NCBI RefSeq assembly: GCF_014489555.1
Contig: NZ_CP060784.1
Span: forward strand, 682,001 to 746,000
Source of the DNA: Hymenobacter qilianensis
GTDB taxonomy: Bacteria > Bacteroidota > Bacteroidia > Cytophagales > Hymenobacteraceae
Length of the DNA: 64,000 bases
Direction: 5' to 3'
Below the pieces are notes generated by a model that was given only the letters and a program-made list of their open reading frames with translations, did not search any database and was not told where the DNA came from. Made by a program: the position numbers and the translations under genes. Positions 55,260 through 64,000 of this stretch are shown here, one piece after another (positions within the stretch are counted from its first letter, which is position 1; each line of letters opens with the position of its first letter).

Positions 55260-55290
55260 ATGATAATTGGATTCCCAAAGCCACTTTCCA

Positions 55291-55338
55291 CAAAAAAGCC
55301 CCCCAGCTGTAACCGCGCTACAGCTGGGGGGCTTTTTC
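55291..55338. terminator. bidirectional terminator
   Basis: AAAAAAGCCCCCCAGCTGTA and TACAGCTGGGGGGCTTTTT form a perfect 14-bp stem with C6/G6 arms. It lies after the receptor gene stop. Confidence 0.93.
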
Positions 55339-55351
55339 GAAAAAGAGGATG

Positions 55352-57818
55352 TTACGACCCGCCGGCCCGGCGCTTCTCATCCTCGGCGCCACCTTGGCGG
55401 CGGCGCGTAGGCGCTAGTTTGTCATTGCCAAATCGATAAGTGAAGGAAAGCGTGGCCACGCGAGAATCCTGGCGCTGATAGAAGCGCTCCACGTAATTAT
55501 CGTAGGCCGAAACCGCCCGCACTTTGCGGGTGTAAAACAGGTCGCTCACGCTCAGCTTAATATTCCCCTTGCGGTCCCACACCGATTTCTGGATACCCAG
55601 CGACGCCTGCCCGTTGGGCTTCACGCGCAGAAACCCATACTGCTCGCCCGACTGAAAGCTGGTGTTCAGCTCCGCGCCCCAGCCCTTCTCGAAGGTAAAG
55701 GTGCTGTTGCTGGTGATGTTGAACGCCGGCCGACCTTTATCAAGTGAAGTACCGGCCAAATCGCCCACAAAGCGGCTGTAATAGAACACGGCGTTGTTGT
55801 ATATCTGCCACCATTTCTTGATTTCCAGAGGGGCCGTCAGCGTCAAGGCATAATAATCCTGGCGGCTCAGGTTTACGCTGGTAGAAACAACTGTTGAGTC
55901 CGTTTCGGGCTGCACCACGCCAATAATGGGCTGGTCGGTGCGGCTATAGCTGAGGGTGCTGGTAAATTTCTGCTTGAAGGTGTGCGAAAGCTCCAGATTG
56001 TAGCTCGTTTCCGGCAACAGATTGGGATTTCCCGCCCCCGACGTAGTAGGGTTAATAATGATGCGGAAGGGGTTGAGCTGCCCGTACGATGGGCGGTTGA
56101 TGCGCCGGCTCAGGGTCAGGTTCATCTCGTGCTTATCGCTCAAGGTGCGCTTTAGGGCTGCGCTCGGAAACAGCTGGGCATAGTTGCGGCGGAAACTACT
56201 ATCGCCCACCACCTGGCGACCAATAGCCTTGGTTTGCTCTACCCGCAGGCCCGCCTGCAAGCTGGTTTTGGCTAAGGTCCGATTCAGATTCAGGTAAGCG
56301 GCGCCAATGTTTTCCTCGTATTTGAAGCGGTTCGTGCGGTTGAAGTCAATCGTAGTCACGCTGCCTTCGGTGTTCCGAAATACCACATCATTATCGGAGG
56401 TAACGCGGCTGATTTTGGCCCCGCCTCCAGCCGCGTTTTTCGGGGCAACGGCTGTATCAGGTCTGCCTTCGCCGACATGATGGCCAAATCACCCTCCTGA
56501 TCACCGACGAGCAGATTACCGATGCGCTCTTGGAGTAAGTATTCGGTGCGCTGCTCCTGCAAACGGTCGAGGGTGTAGCGAGCATAGTCCACATCGGCGG
56601 TCAGCTCACCGCTGTTGGCCGAGTCGGCAAAGGTGTGCTTGAAGTTCAGATTGGCGGTACCGTTTGCCGACCGAAAATCCCGGTTAGTATTGGCATTATA
56701 TACATCGGCAATAGTACCTGTGCCATCAAAAAGAGTGGTTTGGTTGCGCGCGAGCCCGGGCCCTTTGTTCGACAAGCCGCTAAAGGCTGCTCCTACCACA
56801 GTGCGCTCCGAGAAATTGTAGTCAAAGCCGGCCCGCCCGCTGTGCGTCTTCGAGCGGCTGATGCTGCTGTTTTGCTGGTCGCTGCTGCCGATGAGCACCT
56901 GGCTGCCCGTACTGTTATCGAAGAAATCCCGATAAATATCCAGCTTGCCAAGACCTTCACGGTTTGTGTAGGTGTAGCTACCAAACGTATTCAATTCCTT
57001 GCGCCGACTATTAAGCGAAAAGCCCCCGTAAACTTGTCGTACTGGCTGCGGCCGTAGCTGGCATTAGCGGAGCCATTGGTGCCCTGGCGCTGGTCTTTTT
57101 TAAGGTTGATGGCGATGATACCCGCCCCGCCCTGGGCATCGTATTTGGCCGGTGGGTTCGTTATCAGCTCAATGCTTTTCAGCTGATCAGCGGGCAACGC
57201 GCGCAGGTAGTCAGCCAGCTCCGTGCCCGTCATGGGCTGGCGCTTGCCATCAATAAGCACCAATACGCCCTGACGCCCCCGCAAAGCCAGATTGTCGCTG
57301 CCGTCCACGGTTACGCCGGGGGCCCGGTTAAGTACATCGAGCGTGGTGTTACCGGCGGCCAGCGCCGAGCCTTCCACGTTTACTACAGTACGGTCGGCGA
57401 GGCGCTCGTACAGCGGTTTTTGCCCAATTACGGTTACTTCCTTCAGGGCCGTGGCCTGGCTGGATTTCAACACCAAAGCCGGCAGCGTGTAGTTCTGCGT
57501 CGTTACCTCAAACGGCCCCGACCACGTTCGCACAAACCCAACCTGCGCCGCCGACACCAGGTAACGCCCCTGGGTGGCCTGCTCGAAGCGAAAAGCCCCC
57601 TGCGCATCACTGAACTCTGTTTTGACCATGGCAGAGTCGGCGGCGCGGTGCAGCGTAACGGTGGCGTACTCAATGCCCGTACCCGCATCGGCGCTCCGTA
57701 CAGTACCGCTCACGCGGCTCTGGGCAGTGGCGCTAAAGCCGGCAAGCAAGCCTGGCAGAAGAAGGCAAAAAACGCGCTTTGCAGCAGGTAAAGGCCGAAA
57801 AAGGAGAAAGGTTGGCAT
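55352..57818 (-). CDS. TonB-dependent-receptor-like outer membrane beta-barrel protein (two frameshifts)
   Basis: About 823 residues when repaired. The leader is VFCLLLPGLLAGFSATAQ. A carboxypeptidase-regulatory-like domain follows (VSGTVRSADAGTGIEYATVT), then a plug (LDVLNRAPGVTVDGSDNLAL, VLIDGKRQPMTGTELADYL, LITNPPAKYDAQGGAGIIAI), and a barrel of the outer-membrane beta-barrel family 3 type ending in VATLSFTYRFGN. The frame breaks at C5 run 57023-57027 (restoring KFTGGFSLNSRRKEL) and C4 run 56419-56422 (restoring RLEAGAKISRVTSDND). No SusD partner is present. It lies downstream of marR on the same strand. Confidence 0.9.
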
Positions 57819-57978
57819 AGCTATAGGGAGAAAAGTATGGACACAGTGAGGAGCGTGACCATTTTGGCCACGGTATTTATAAGCAGTAATCGGGAGGGTG
57901 GCTTACAGAAAAGCCGGGGGGCAAATTAGCCTGATCAGGCAGGCGGCGGACGATAACTTGTATACATAGAAACCGACT

Positions 57979-58485
57979 TTACTGAGTTGAAGAGCCTTTG
58001 GCGAGAGGCTGAAGCTTTTCAGCTGGTGACAGTTGAGTTGCGTTCTCGAGTGCTGCCTGAGGAGGCAGGCAATTGGTATAAATGCGCTCCAGGCCCTGCC
58101 GCATCTGGTCCAGGGTGGTTTCGCTGAGGCCTTCCAGCGCGGTGGCGCGGTTGCTGAGCACCACTGGCTGCACGGCCACCAGCGTATCGTGGCCCGCCAC
58201 GGTTACCCGCAGCTGGGTGCGCCGACCATCATTGGGCAATGGCTCTGCCCCTATCAAACCGCGCTTGAGCAGCAGGGCAATGATGCGGGCCACCGATGCC
58301 TGGTCTTTGAAAACCCGCTCGGCTATATCGGCTTGGGTTAAATCGTCGTGCTCATCAATCACGCGCAGCACCAGCCACTGGTCTACGGTGATGTCAATAC
58401 CGGCCCGGTCAATGTTGGCTTGCGCGAACTTGCGGTATTGCCGGATGGCCCGGTCGAGGGAATAAAAGAGGATTTCGTTTAGCAT
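57979..58485 (-). CDS. MarR family transcriptional regulator
   Basis: A 168-residue winged-helix regulator: LDRAIRQYRKFAQANIDRAG, DQWLVLRVIDEHDDLTQADIAERVF, KDQASVARIIALLLKRGLIG (recognition helix) and the wing EPLPNDGRRTQLRVTVAG. ATG 58485 is preferred to the adjacent GTG. Two near-identical palindromes lie 26-80 bp upstream, consistent with autoregulation. The outer membrane receptor gene lies 160 bp downstream and is a plausible target. The ligand is unknown. Confidence 0.92.
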   Translation of the reverse strand: MLNEILFYSLDRAIRQYRKFAQANIDRAGIDITVDQWLVLRVIDEHDDLTQADIAERVFKDQASVARIIALLLKRGLIGAEPLPNDGRRTQLRVTVAGHDTLVAVQPVVLSNRATALEGLSETTLDQMRQGLERIYTNCLPPQAALENATQLSPAEKLQPLAKGSSTQ

Positions 58486-58510
58486 CACGAAAGATTTCGT
58501 ACTACAGACT

Positions 58511-58564
58511 ATGACATATCATCGAAGTTGCATACAAACGAAATAAATTTTAATGATATATCAT
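58511..58564. promoter_or_regulatory. paired palindromic operator candidates upstream of marR
   Basis: ATGACATATCAT at 58511-58522 and ATGATATATCAT at 58553-58564 differ at one position. The second is a perfect palindrome. Their centres are 42 bp apart, close to four helical turns, so two dimers would sit on the same face. Both lie between marR and prc. MarR proteins typically bind such AT-rich palindromes near their own promoter. Confidence 0.55.
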
Positions 58565-58748
58565 AATGATTGCTGGGAGGGCAAATTCAACCGAAATAAT
58601 TTTCCTCATTGGAACAACCTGCCTAGCATGATTCCATCTTTATCCTACTTCGGCTTCATATGTGTTGTAGCTTAATTCTTCGTACCTTATTGCTAGGTGT
58701 ACTGATCAGCTTTTCACCTGGCTTTCCTCCGTTTTTTCTTCCTCTGCT

Positions 58749-60894
58749 ATGCTTTCTTCCCGCGCTATTGCTACTTACAGCACCGTTTTGCTACTCGGTA
58801 TTTCTGGTTTAACCGCCTTCAACTCGCCGCCTTCATGGCTAAGGTCGGGCAGCGTGCAGGTGGACAATCCGAAAGATGAGGTGCTACTGAAAACGCTGGT
58901 GCAGGGCTTAAGCGAAGCGCACTACCAACCCCAGCTTATCGACGACAAGTTCTCGCAGCGGGTATTTGACCTGTATCTGAAGCGCCTCGATTCGGGTCAT
59001 CGCTTTCTGCTGCAAGCTGATGTGCAGCAGCTCCGCAAGTATCAGAATGCGCTTGATGATGAGCTGAAGCAAGGCAACCATCCTTTTCTGGATTTGAGTA
59101 CCAAATTGATTGAGCAGCGCATCGCCGAAACCCAAACCATGTACCGGGAGCTGCTGGCCAATCCGTTCGATCTGACCGTAGCCGAGTCGTTTGAAACGGA
59201 CCCCGACAAGCTAGATTACCCGGTCGATGCCGCTGCCCGCCGCGACTACTGGCACCGGCTGCTCAAGTATCAGACGCTGGTTCAGGTATCGGAGATGATG
59301 GACGAGCAAGCTAAAAAAGCCGAAAAGCCTTTGGCGGCTAAGCAGGCCGGCCCCATCACCAAGCGCACCCCGGCCGAGCTGGAAGCGGATGCCCGCAAGC
59401 GCGTACTGAAGTATTATGATGAGTGGTTCAACGACATAAAGCAAACCGACGCCGCCGACCGCCTGGCCCTCTACGCCTCTTCTCTCACCAACGCTTACGA
59501 CCCGCACACCGAGTATTTTGCCCCCCAGGACAAAGACAACTTCGATATTGCGCTCACGGGCCGCCTCGAAGGCACGGGGGCTTTGCTCAATGAGAAAGAC
59601 GGCCAGATTACGGTAGCGGATATTGTGCCCGGCAGCGCCGCTTACCGGCAGGGCGAGCTCAAAACCGGCGACATCATTCTGCGTGTGGCCCAAGGCGACG
59701 CGGAGCCAGTTGATATCAGTGGGATGCGCCGGGATAAAGTAGTGAAGCTGATTCGGGGAAGAAAGGCACGGAAGTGCGCCTGACGGTGCGCAAGCCCGAT
59801 GCCAGCACCCACGTTATCAGCATTATCCGCGACGTGGTCATTATCGAAGAAACCTATGCCCAATCGGCGGTGGTGAATGAAGGCGGGCGCAAAATCGGCT
59901 ACATTCTGCTGCCCAGCTTCTACGCCGATTTCAACCATAATGGCGGCCGCAGCTCGGCCACCGATGTAAAGAAAGAGTTGGAAAAGCTGAAGAAAGCAGG
60001 TGTGCAAGGCATCGTGCTCGATTTGCGCTTTAATGGCGGCGGCTCCCTGCAGGATGCGGTGGAAATGGCGGGCTTATTCGTGAAAAGCGGCCCGATGGTG
60101 CAGATTAAAAGCCGGCAGCGGGCCGCCCAGATTATCGGCGACCCCGACAATGATGTGCAGTACGAAGGCCCGTTGGTAGTGCTGGTAAATAAGTACAGCG
60201 CCTCCGCTTCCGAGATTCTGGCGGCTGCTATCCAGGATTATAAGCGCGGACTTATTCTGGGCAACACCACTTACGGCAAAGGCACCGTGCAGCAGATGTT
60301 CGACTTGGATCAGGTGCTGCCTGCCACCTTCAACAGCCTAAAGCCTTTCGGCTCGCTGAAGCTGACGATACAGAAATACTACCGCATCAATGGCGGCTCC
60401 ACGCAGTTCAAGGGCGTGACGCCGGATGTAGTGGTGCCGGATGCCTACAGCACGCTCGGAGATGGTGAAAAAGATACTGAGTATCCATTGCCTTGGGACG
60501 AAATTGCGCCTGCTCCTTATAAGACATGGTCGGGGGCTGCTTCCCTGCCGCAGCTAGTGGCCGCTAGCGATAACCGCGTAGCCACCAGCCCAGGCTTAAA
60601 ACTCATCACCGAATCGGTGGAGCGAATGCAGAAGCGAAAGAACGACACCAAGGTTTCGCTAAATCTGGAGGGCTACCGGGCCGAGCAGGAACTGACGCGA
60701 GCTGCTTCTAATAAGTACACGGAGTCGCAAAAGCTGCTGCCTGACCTGCAAATTGCCCCCTCAACACTGCCGCCGCTGCTACCACTTCTCCTGCCGACAC
60801 CACGCTCACTAACCGTGCTGCCCGCTTCGTGAAGCCGCTGCGCAAGGATTTGGCCTTACGCGAAGCTGTAGCTGTAATTAAGGATGCGTTGTAG
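58749..60894 (+). CDS. prc: tail-specific (C-terminal processing) protease, S41 (two frameshifts)
   Basis: About 715 residues when repaired. After a leader comes a Prc N-terminal domain (GLSEAHYQPQLIDDKFSQRV, RLALYASSLTNAYDPHTEYF). A PDZ domain (IVPGSAAYRQGELKTGDIIL) and an S41 core follow (VQGIVLDLRFNGGGSLQDAV, VNKYSASASEILAAAIQDYK with the catalytic Ser, NTTYGKGTVQ with the catalytic Lys). The frame breaks at G4 run 59755-59758 (restoring LIRGKKGTEVRLTVRKP) and C5 run 60756-60760 (restoring DLQIAPLNTAAAATTS and a C-terminus ending at TAG 60892). It is periplasmic and degrades or trims envelope proteins. It is divergent from marR. Confidence 0.94.
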
Positions 60895-60930
60895 GGGGCT
60901 TTTTTAAGGCGGATGTAGGTAAAACTCCTA

Positions 60931-61029
60931 TAATCGTCTGTCATCCTGACGCAGGAAGGACCTTCTCACGTTGAAAGAAATTGTTCTTCAGGGATAAGGT
61001 CCTTCCTGCGTCAGGATGACGGACGATTA
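60931..61029. repeat. inverted-repeat element, family C
   Basis: TAATCGTCTGTCATCCTGAC plus 14 more bases pair with the right arm ending GTCAGGATGACGGACGATTA, about 34 bp with one mismatch around a centre of about 31 bp. GTCATCCTGA resembles the GTCATGCTGA ends of family B, so a common origin is possible. It lies between convergent prc and a DUF4097 gene. Confidence 0.82.
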
Positions 61030-61054
61030 TTATTAAACGCCTGCCTAGTCTACC

Positions 61055-61941
61055 TTACTTGGCTTTACGGATGTACAAGTTGCCGTTGAGCGACTTCATC
61101 ATAATCTCGGCGCCACCACCGTTGATCTTGCCGTAGCTCCAGTCGTCGGTGCTGACGCGGTAGGTGCCGCTCTGGGCCGTCTTATTGACCTTTGGGGGCT
61201 TTTTTCCGTGGCCAGATCGAAGTCGCTGTAAATCTCACCGAAGTCAGACTTCATCTTGAAGGCAGCTTTCGCGTTGGCGGGAAAGGTCACGTCGACTTTG
61301 CCGTTGACGGTTGAGAAAGCCATGGGCGCACCGCTGGCCACGTTCTTAAAAGTCGCTGTCACAGAGCCATTTACTGTGTTGGCCACCGCCGAGCCCGACA
61401 CTTGCTTGAGCTGCACGCTACCGTTTACGTTGCTGACTTCCAGCTCTCCGCTCACATTCTCGACCACAATATCGCCGTCCTGCACCGTGCCGATTTTCAG
61501 CGAAAACTGCTGCGGAACTTTGATAACCAGGTCGATAGGCTGCTGCCAGGAGTTGGTCTTGATATAAACCTTGTTGTCTCTTTCCTCGGCCGTCAGGTCG
61601 AAGCTGGGGTTTCGGTCGATACGCCGCATACCGGAGGCGTCGCCGGTGGGTGCACTTCGGCCGCGTTGTTCGTTGCGGGCTGAAGCTTCAATTACAACGT
61701 CTTTACCGTTGTAGCCCACTACGTTGATGGAGCCGCCGACCAGTTTTACGTTCAGCGAGCCGGGCTTACCGGGCGAGCTCAGCGCCACGACTACCTGCTC
61801 TTTTATCTGTTCTTTCACCTGCTCCTTGGTTTTTTCCCGGGTTTGGGCGAAAAGCGGCAGTGAAGAAGTCAGTAGCAGTGCCAACAGACTGGCTTGGAGG
61901 GTTTGGCGAAGGCGGGATTGACTATGCAAGGGGGATTTCAT
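61055..61941 (-). CDS. DUF4097-like beta-helix surface/periplasmic protein (module 2, distal; frameshift)
   Basis: About 295 residues when repaired. A leader (LQASLLALLLTSSLPLFA) is followed by a Lys/Gln/Glu-rich helix with TKEQVKEQIKEQ and strand repeats: LNVKLVGGSINVVGYNGKDV, IVVENVSGELEVSNVNGSVQ, LKQVSGSAVANTVNGSVTAT, FSTVNGKVDVTFPA. The frame breaks at G5 run 61195-61199, inside a GGGGGGCTTTTTT word. One base restores ATEKSPPKVNKTAQSGTY and an end MKSLNGNLYIRKAK. Its ATG overlaps the upstream gene's stop (ATGA). Confidence 0.82.
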
Positions 61942-62810
61942 TTGGGTTGCTGTTTGATGGTCACGTCGCCGTTGAGGGTTTCGAAGCGGAAATCCTTTCC
62001 GCCCTTGCCCAGCCGCACTGCTGTGTCCTTGGTTAGTTTGTATTTGGTACCGCTGCCGGTACTTTGCTTGTTCTGAGTGACTTGCACCGGCAGGGCTTCC
62101 ACCTCAGGAAAGTCGGTGAACAGCTCGCCGTGCATACTTTTGAAGTGCACATCTGCCGAGAGGTTGGCCGGGTACGTCACCTTGATATCCCCATTGATGG
62201 TGTTGTAGGAAGACGCTTCCGGGGGGCTGGCCAGGTAGGTAGCTTCCACGTTGCCGTTCACGGTGCGCGCTTTCGTGGTGCCCTTCACGTTTTTGAGCGT
62301 AATTGCCCCGTTCACGTTGTAGGCCCGCAGCGAACCGCTAACGTCCTGCACCATCACCTCGCCATCGTTTACCGTCGAGACGTGCACGTGCATCTGCGAG
62401 GGCACTTTCACTACATAATCGATGGTGGCCTTGTATTCGATGTCGCGGTTATCGTTGCGGTTGTTATTGCGTCGGGGGCGCGAGTCGTAGGGCTCAGCGA
62501 TGTAGGCAATAACGCTGTCGCCGCGCTGCTCAAAACCCAGCTTCACTTCTTTTACGCCCTGCTCTATGGTTTTCGCATCGGGGCCGCTGATGGTTTTGGT
62601 GGCCTCAATGACCACTTTATTGCCGCTGTAGCCCTGCACGCGCACTGAACCGAAGATGTTGTACACGGCCAGCGTGCTGCGGGCTGCGTCGCCGGTGAGC
62701 GTGAATTCTTTGTTAATTTTTTCTTCGTTTTCGCGGTTTTGGGCCCAAAGCTGGCAGCTAGACAATAGCACCAGCAGACCGATCAGGCTGGGGAGAAAGG
62801 AACGTTTCAT
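61938..62810 (-). CDS. DUF4097-like beta-helix surface/periplasmic protein (module 2, proximal)
   Basis: A 290-residue exported protein; leader MKRSFLPSLIGLLVLLSSCQ contains a possible lipobox. Strand repeats include LAVYNIFGSVRVQGYSGNKV, VMVQDVSGSLRAYNVNGAIT, LKNVKGTTKARTVNGNVEAT and YNTINGDIKVTYPA, ending in FETLNGDVTIKQ. An Asn/Arg/Asp-rich loop (RRNNNRNDNRD) is inserted near residue 113. Its start lies 53 bp inside the anti-sigma gene, an unusually long same-strand overlap. It is translationally coupled to the distal gene by ATGA. Confidence 0.84.
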   Translation of the reverse strand: MKRSFLPSLIGLLVLLSSCQLWAQNRENEEKINKEFTLTGDAARSTLAVYNIFGSVRVQGYSGNKVVIEATKTISGPDAKTIEQGVKEVKLGFEQRGDSVIAYIAEPYDSRPRRNNNRNDNRDIEYKATIDYVVKVPSQMHVHVSTVNDGEVMVQDVSGSLRAYNVNGAITLKNVKGTTKARTVNGNVEATYLASPPEASSYNTINGDIKVTYPANLSADVHFKSMHGELFTDFPEVEALPVQVTQNKQSTGSGTKYKLTKDTAVRLGKGGKDFRFETLNGDVTIKQQPK

Positions 62811-63669
62811 CGTAGTCGTTGGAGGTTGAGGGCGCAGCAGGCTGGCCCGTTGATAAGGTTTTGATGCTTTCTTTGATTTTGTCTTTGACCGTCTGGTTCA
62901 GGTCAGGCTGCTTGAGCAGGCGGCGTAAGGGCTGCACCGACCGCTTTTCCTGGAGCTGCACCATCACATCGGCCAGGGCCGACTGCACCAGCGGCGACTC
63001 CTGCTGCGGCAGCGACTGCACCAGCCCCATCCGGACTTTCGGCTCATCGGCCAGCTCGGCCAAGGCTTCCAGCGTGGCAAGGCGCACGTTCACGTTGTCG
63101 TCGTGGTTGAGGGTGCTGAGCAGGGCCTCAATCACGCGGTCATTGGGGCCGCTTATTTCCTTGGTGTAGCTCACGGCCCGCAGCCGCTCACTGGCCGAGG
63201 GGTTTTTGATGAGCGACAACAGCATTACCTGGCGCATTTGCTCTACCTGCGTAGTCAGCGTGGCGAGTTGCTGCTGCTCCGGCGTGGCGGCGGTTTTTTT
63301 ATTGTTCAGCCAATACCCGCCCACCAGCCCAACGGCCAGCAAGCTGAGTCCATACGCCAACCGCACCGCGGACTGGGGCAGCATCAAGCTTTGCAGCCAG
63401 CCAAAAAAGCCCCCCAGCGGAGTAGCTAAGGCCGTGGGCATCGTTTCTTTATAGGAAGCGAGCATGGCGTAGAACTCGGGGCGCAGGTTTTCGCTGGGCT
63501 CCGGCACGGGCACGCTGCCGAGCGTTTGCCACATCTGCTGCATGCTTTCCAGCTCTTCCTGGCACCCGGGGCACTTGGCCACGTGAGCCTCCAGCGCAAA
63601 CCGTTCGGCATCCGGCAGCTGGTGGTTCAGGTACTCCGTGAGTTGTTCTTTTATATGGTCGCAGTTCAT
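62758..63669 (-). CDS. zinc-finger anti-sigma factor with HEAT-like repeats (module 2)
   Basis: A 303-residue protein, the intact counterpart of the gene at 53629-54479. The zinc finger has LEAHVAKCPGCQEELE (HxxxCxxC, near residue 28). A membrane helix (LAYGLSLLAVGLVGGYWL, about residue 113) and a helical repeat domain follow (LSTLNHDDNVNVRLATLEAL, PLVQSALADVMVQLQ). The ATG at 63669 (MNCDHIKEQL) is preferred to one at 63690. It lies 10 bp after the sigma gene stop. A G6 word at 63410-63415 encodes GGFFGW in frame. Confidence 0.88.
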   Translation of the reverse strand: MNCDHIKEQLTEYLNHQLPDAERFALEAHVAKCPGCQEELESMQQMWQTLGSVPVPEPSENLRPEFYAMLASYKETMPTALATPLGGFFGWLQSLMLPQSAVRLAYGLSLLAVGLVGGYWLNNKKTAATPEQQQLATLTTQVEQMRQVMLLSLIKNPSASERLRAVSYTKEISGPNDRVIEALLSTLNHDDNVNVRLATLEALAELADEPKVRMGLVQSLPQQESPLVQSALADVMVQLQEKRSVQPLRRLLKQPDLNQTVKDKIKESIKTLSTGQPAAPSTSNDYDETFLSPQPDRSAGAIV

Positions 63670-63679
63670 GGCCTTCCCG

Positions 63680-64000
63680 TCAGTTTTCAATTCGCAAATA
63701 GATGGTCTTCAACTCATTCATGGCCCGGTGCACGCGCACCTTCACGGCGCCTTCAGTCGTGTTCATCACGCGGGCTATTTCCTCGTATTTCAATTCCTGA
63801 AAGCGGCTCAGCACCAGTACCTCGCGGTTTTCGGCACTTAGCTTAGCCAGGGCGCTGTGCAGGGTAGCTACTTCCTGCTCGCGCTGTAGTTGCTCGTCAG
63901 CCCCTACTCCACCCCCAATTTTTTCGGCATAATCGGCTACATCAGAATGCCGAACCGAGTGCCGATTCTTCTTCACATGGTCGGCCAGGACGTTGCGCGC
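63680..64000 (-). CDS. ECF-type RNA polymerase sigma factor (module 2, partial)
   Basis: About 106 C-terminal residues; the 5' end lies beyond the window. The visible part has the end of region 2 (ARNVLADHVKKNRH) and region 4 (LSAENREVLVLSRFQELKYE, IARVMNTTEGAVKVRVHRAM), the helix-turn-helix typical of ECF factors. It is followed by its anti-sigma gene and two DUF4097 genes in the order seen in module 1. Confidence 0.92.
   Translation of the reverse strand, partial: ARNVLADHVKKNRHSVRHSDVADYAEKIGGGVGADEQLQREQEVATLHSALAKLSAENREVLVLSRFQELKYEEIARVMNTTEGAVKVRVHRAMNELKTIYLRIEN

Larger units (their letters stand above)
2746..63415. repeat. dispersed word TGGGGGGC(AA/TTTT), about 40 scattered copies
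   Basis: G/C-run starts of the CAA type: 5415, 5532, 6418, 6871, 10915, 11716, 11987, 17251, 18236, 19874, 23071, 23810, 25084, 25437, 31590, 31911, 35343, 43418, 43556, 43790, 49458, 51832, 54317, 57916, 59521, 60756. Single CTTT-type copies: 2746, 12160, 14694, 15150, 27321, 29162, 33117, 34433, 37657, 53467, 57023, 60894, 61195, 63410. Both strands, all reading frames and intergenic sites are used. Paired copies make five or six terminators. Confidence 0.8.

Overview
The window looks like chromosomal DNA of a Bacteroidota bacterium, most probably a Hymenobacter-like member of the Cytophagales. The signs are a moderately high G+C content, a SusC/SusD outer-membrane pair, TAnnTTTG-type -7 promoter elements, DUF4097 surface proteins and terminators built as AAAAAAGCCCCC(C)AG...CTGGGGGGCTTTTTT. 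No tRNA, rRNA, CRISPR array, phage or insertion sequence was found.

Layout. 1-5.4 kb: housekeeping and small genes (alpha/beta hydrolase, DUF502 protein, ispH, cmk, a tandem paralogous pair, secreted proteins). 5.4-15.3 kb: adenine deaminase, a lone receiver protein, a cysteine-synthase-family enzyme, sucD, a lipoprotein, a flavoprotein disulfide oxidoreductase, a TPR-histidine kinase and a TMEM220-like membrane protein. 15.4-22.2 kb: a complete six-gene ebo operon (eboA to eboF) on the minus strand. 22.4-34.3 kb: a complete purine/urate/allantoin catabolic cluster (xdhA, xdhB, xdhC, uricase, uraH, uraD, allB, allC, allE and a DUF6986 protein), followed by a divergent SusC/SusD pair at 34.7-39.4 kb. 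39.5-50.5 kb: rny, zapA, a small coiled-coil gene, a candidate 6S-like RNA, pheT, a DUF1684 gene, radC, a metallophosphoesterase, small envelope proteins and uvsE. 50.6-64 kb: envelope-stress-like loci. Two parallel modules, each ECF sigma factor - zinc-finger/HEAT anti-sigma - two DUF4097 proteins, flank an outer-membrane receptor, a marR gene with paired palindromic operators, and a tail-specific protease.

Two sequence-wide signals stand out. First, a short word, TGGGGGGC followed by AA or TTTT, recurs about 40 times on both strands, in all reading frames and between genes, besides forming both arms of most terminators. Second, 14 conserved genes, including the essential pheT, are each interrupted by one or two 1-base deletions. 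All 19 lesions lie in G/C homopolymers, and most lie inside that same word. Adding one G or C restores the expected protein every time. This strongly suggests homopolymer undercalling rather than gene decay, so these genes are annotated at full length with the lesion noted.

Intergenic gaps also carry several families of about 90-150 bp inverted-repeat (REP/MITE-like) elements.
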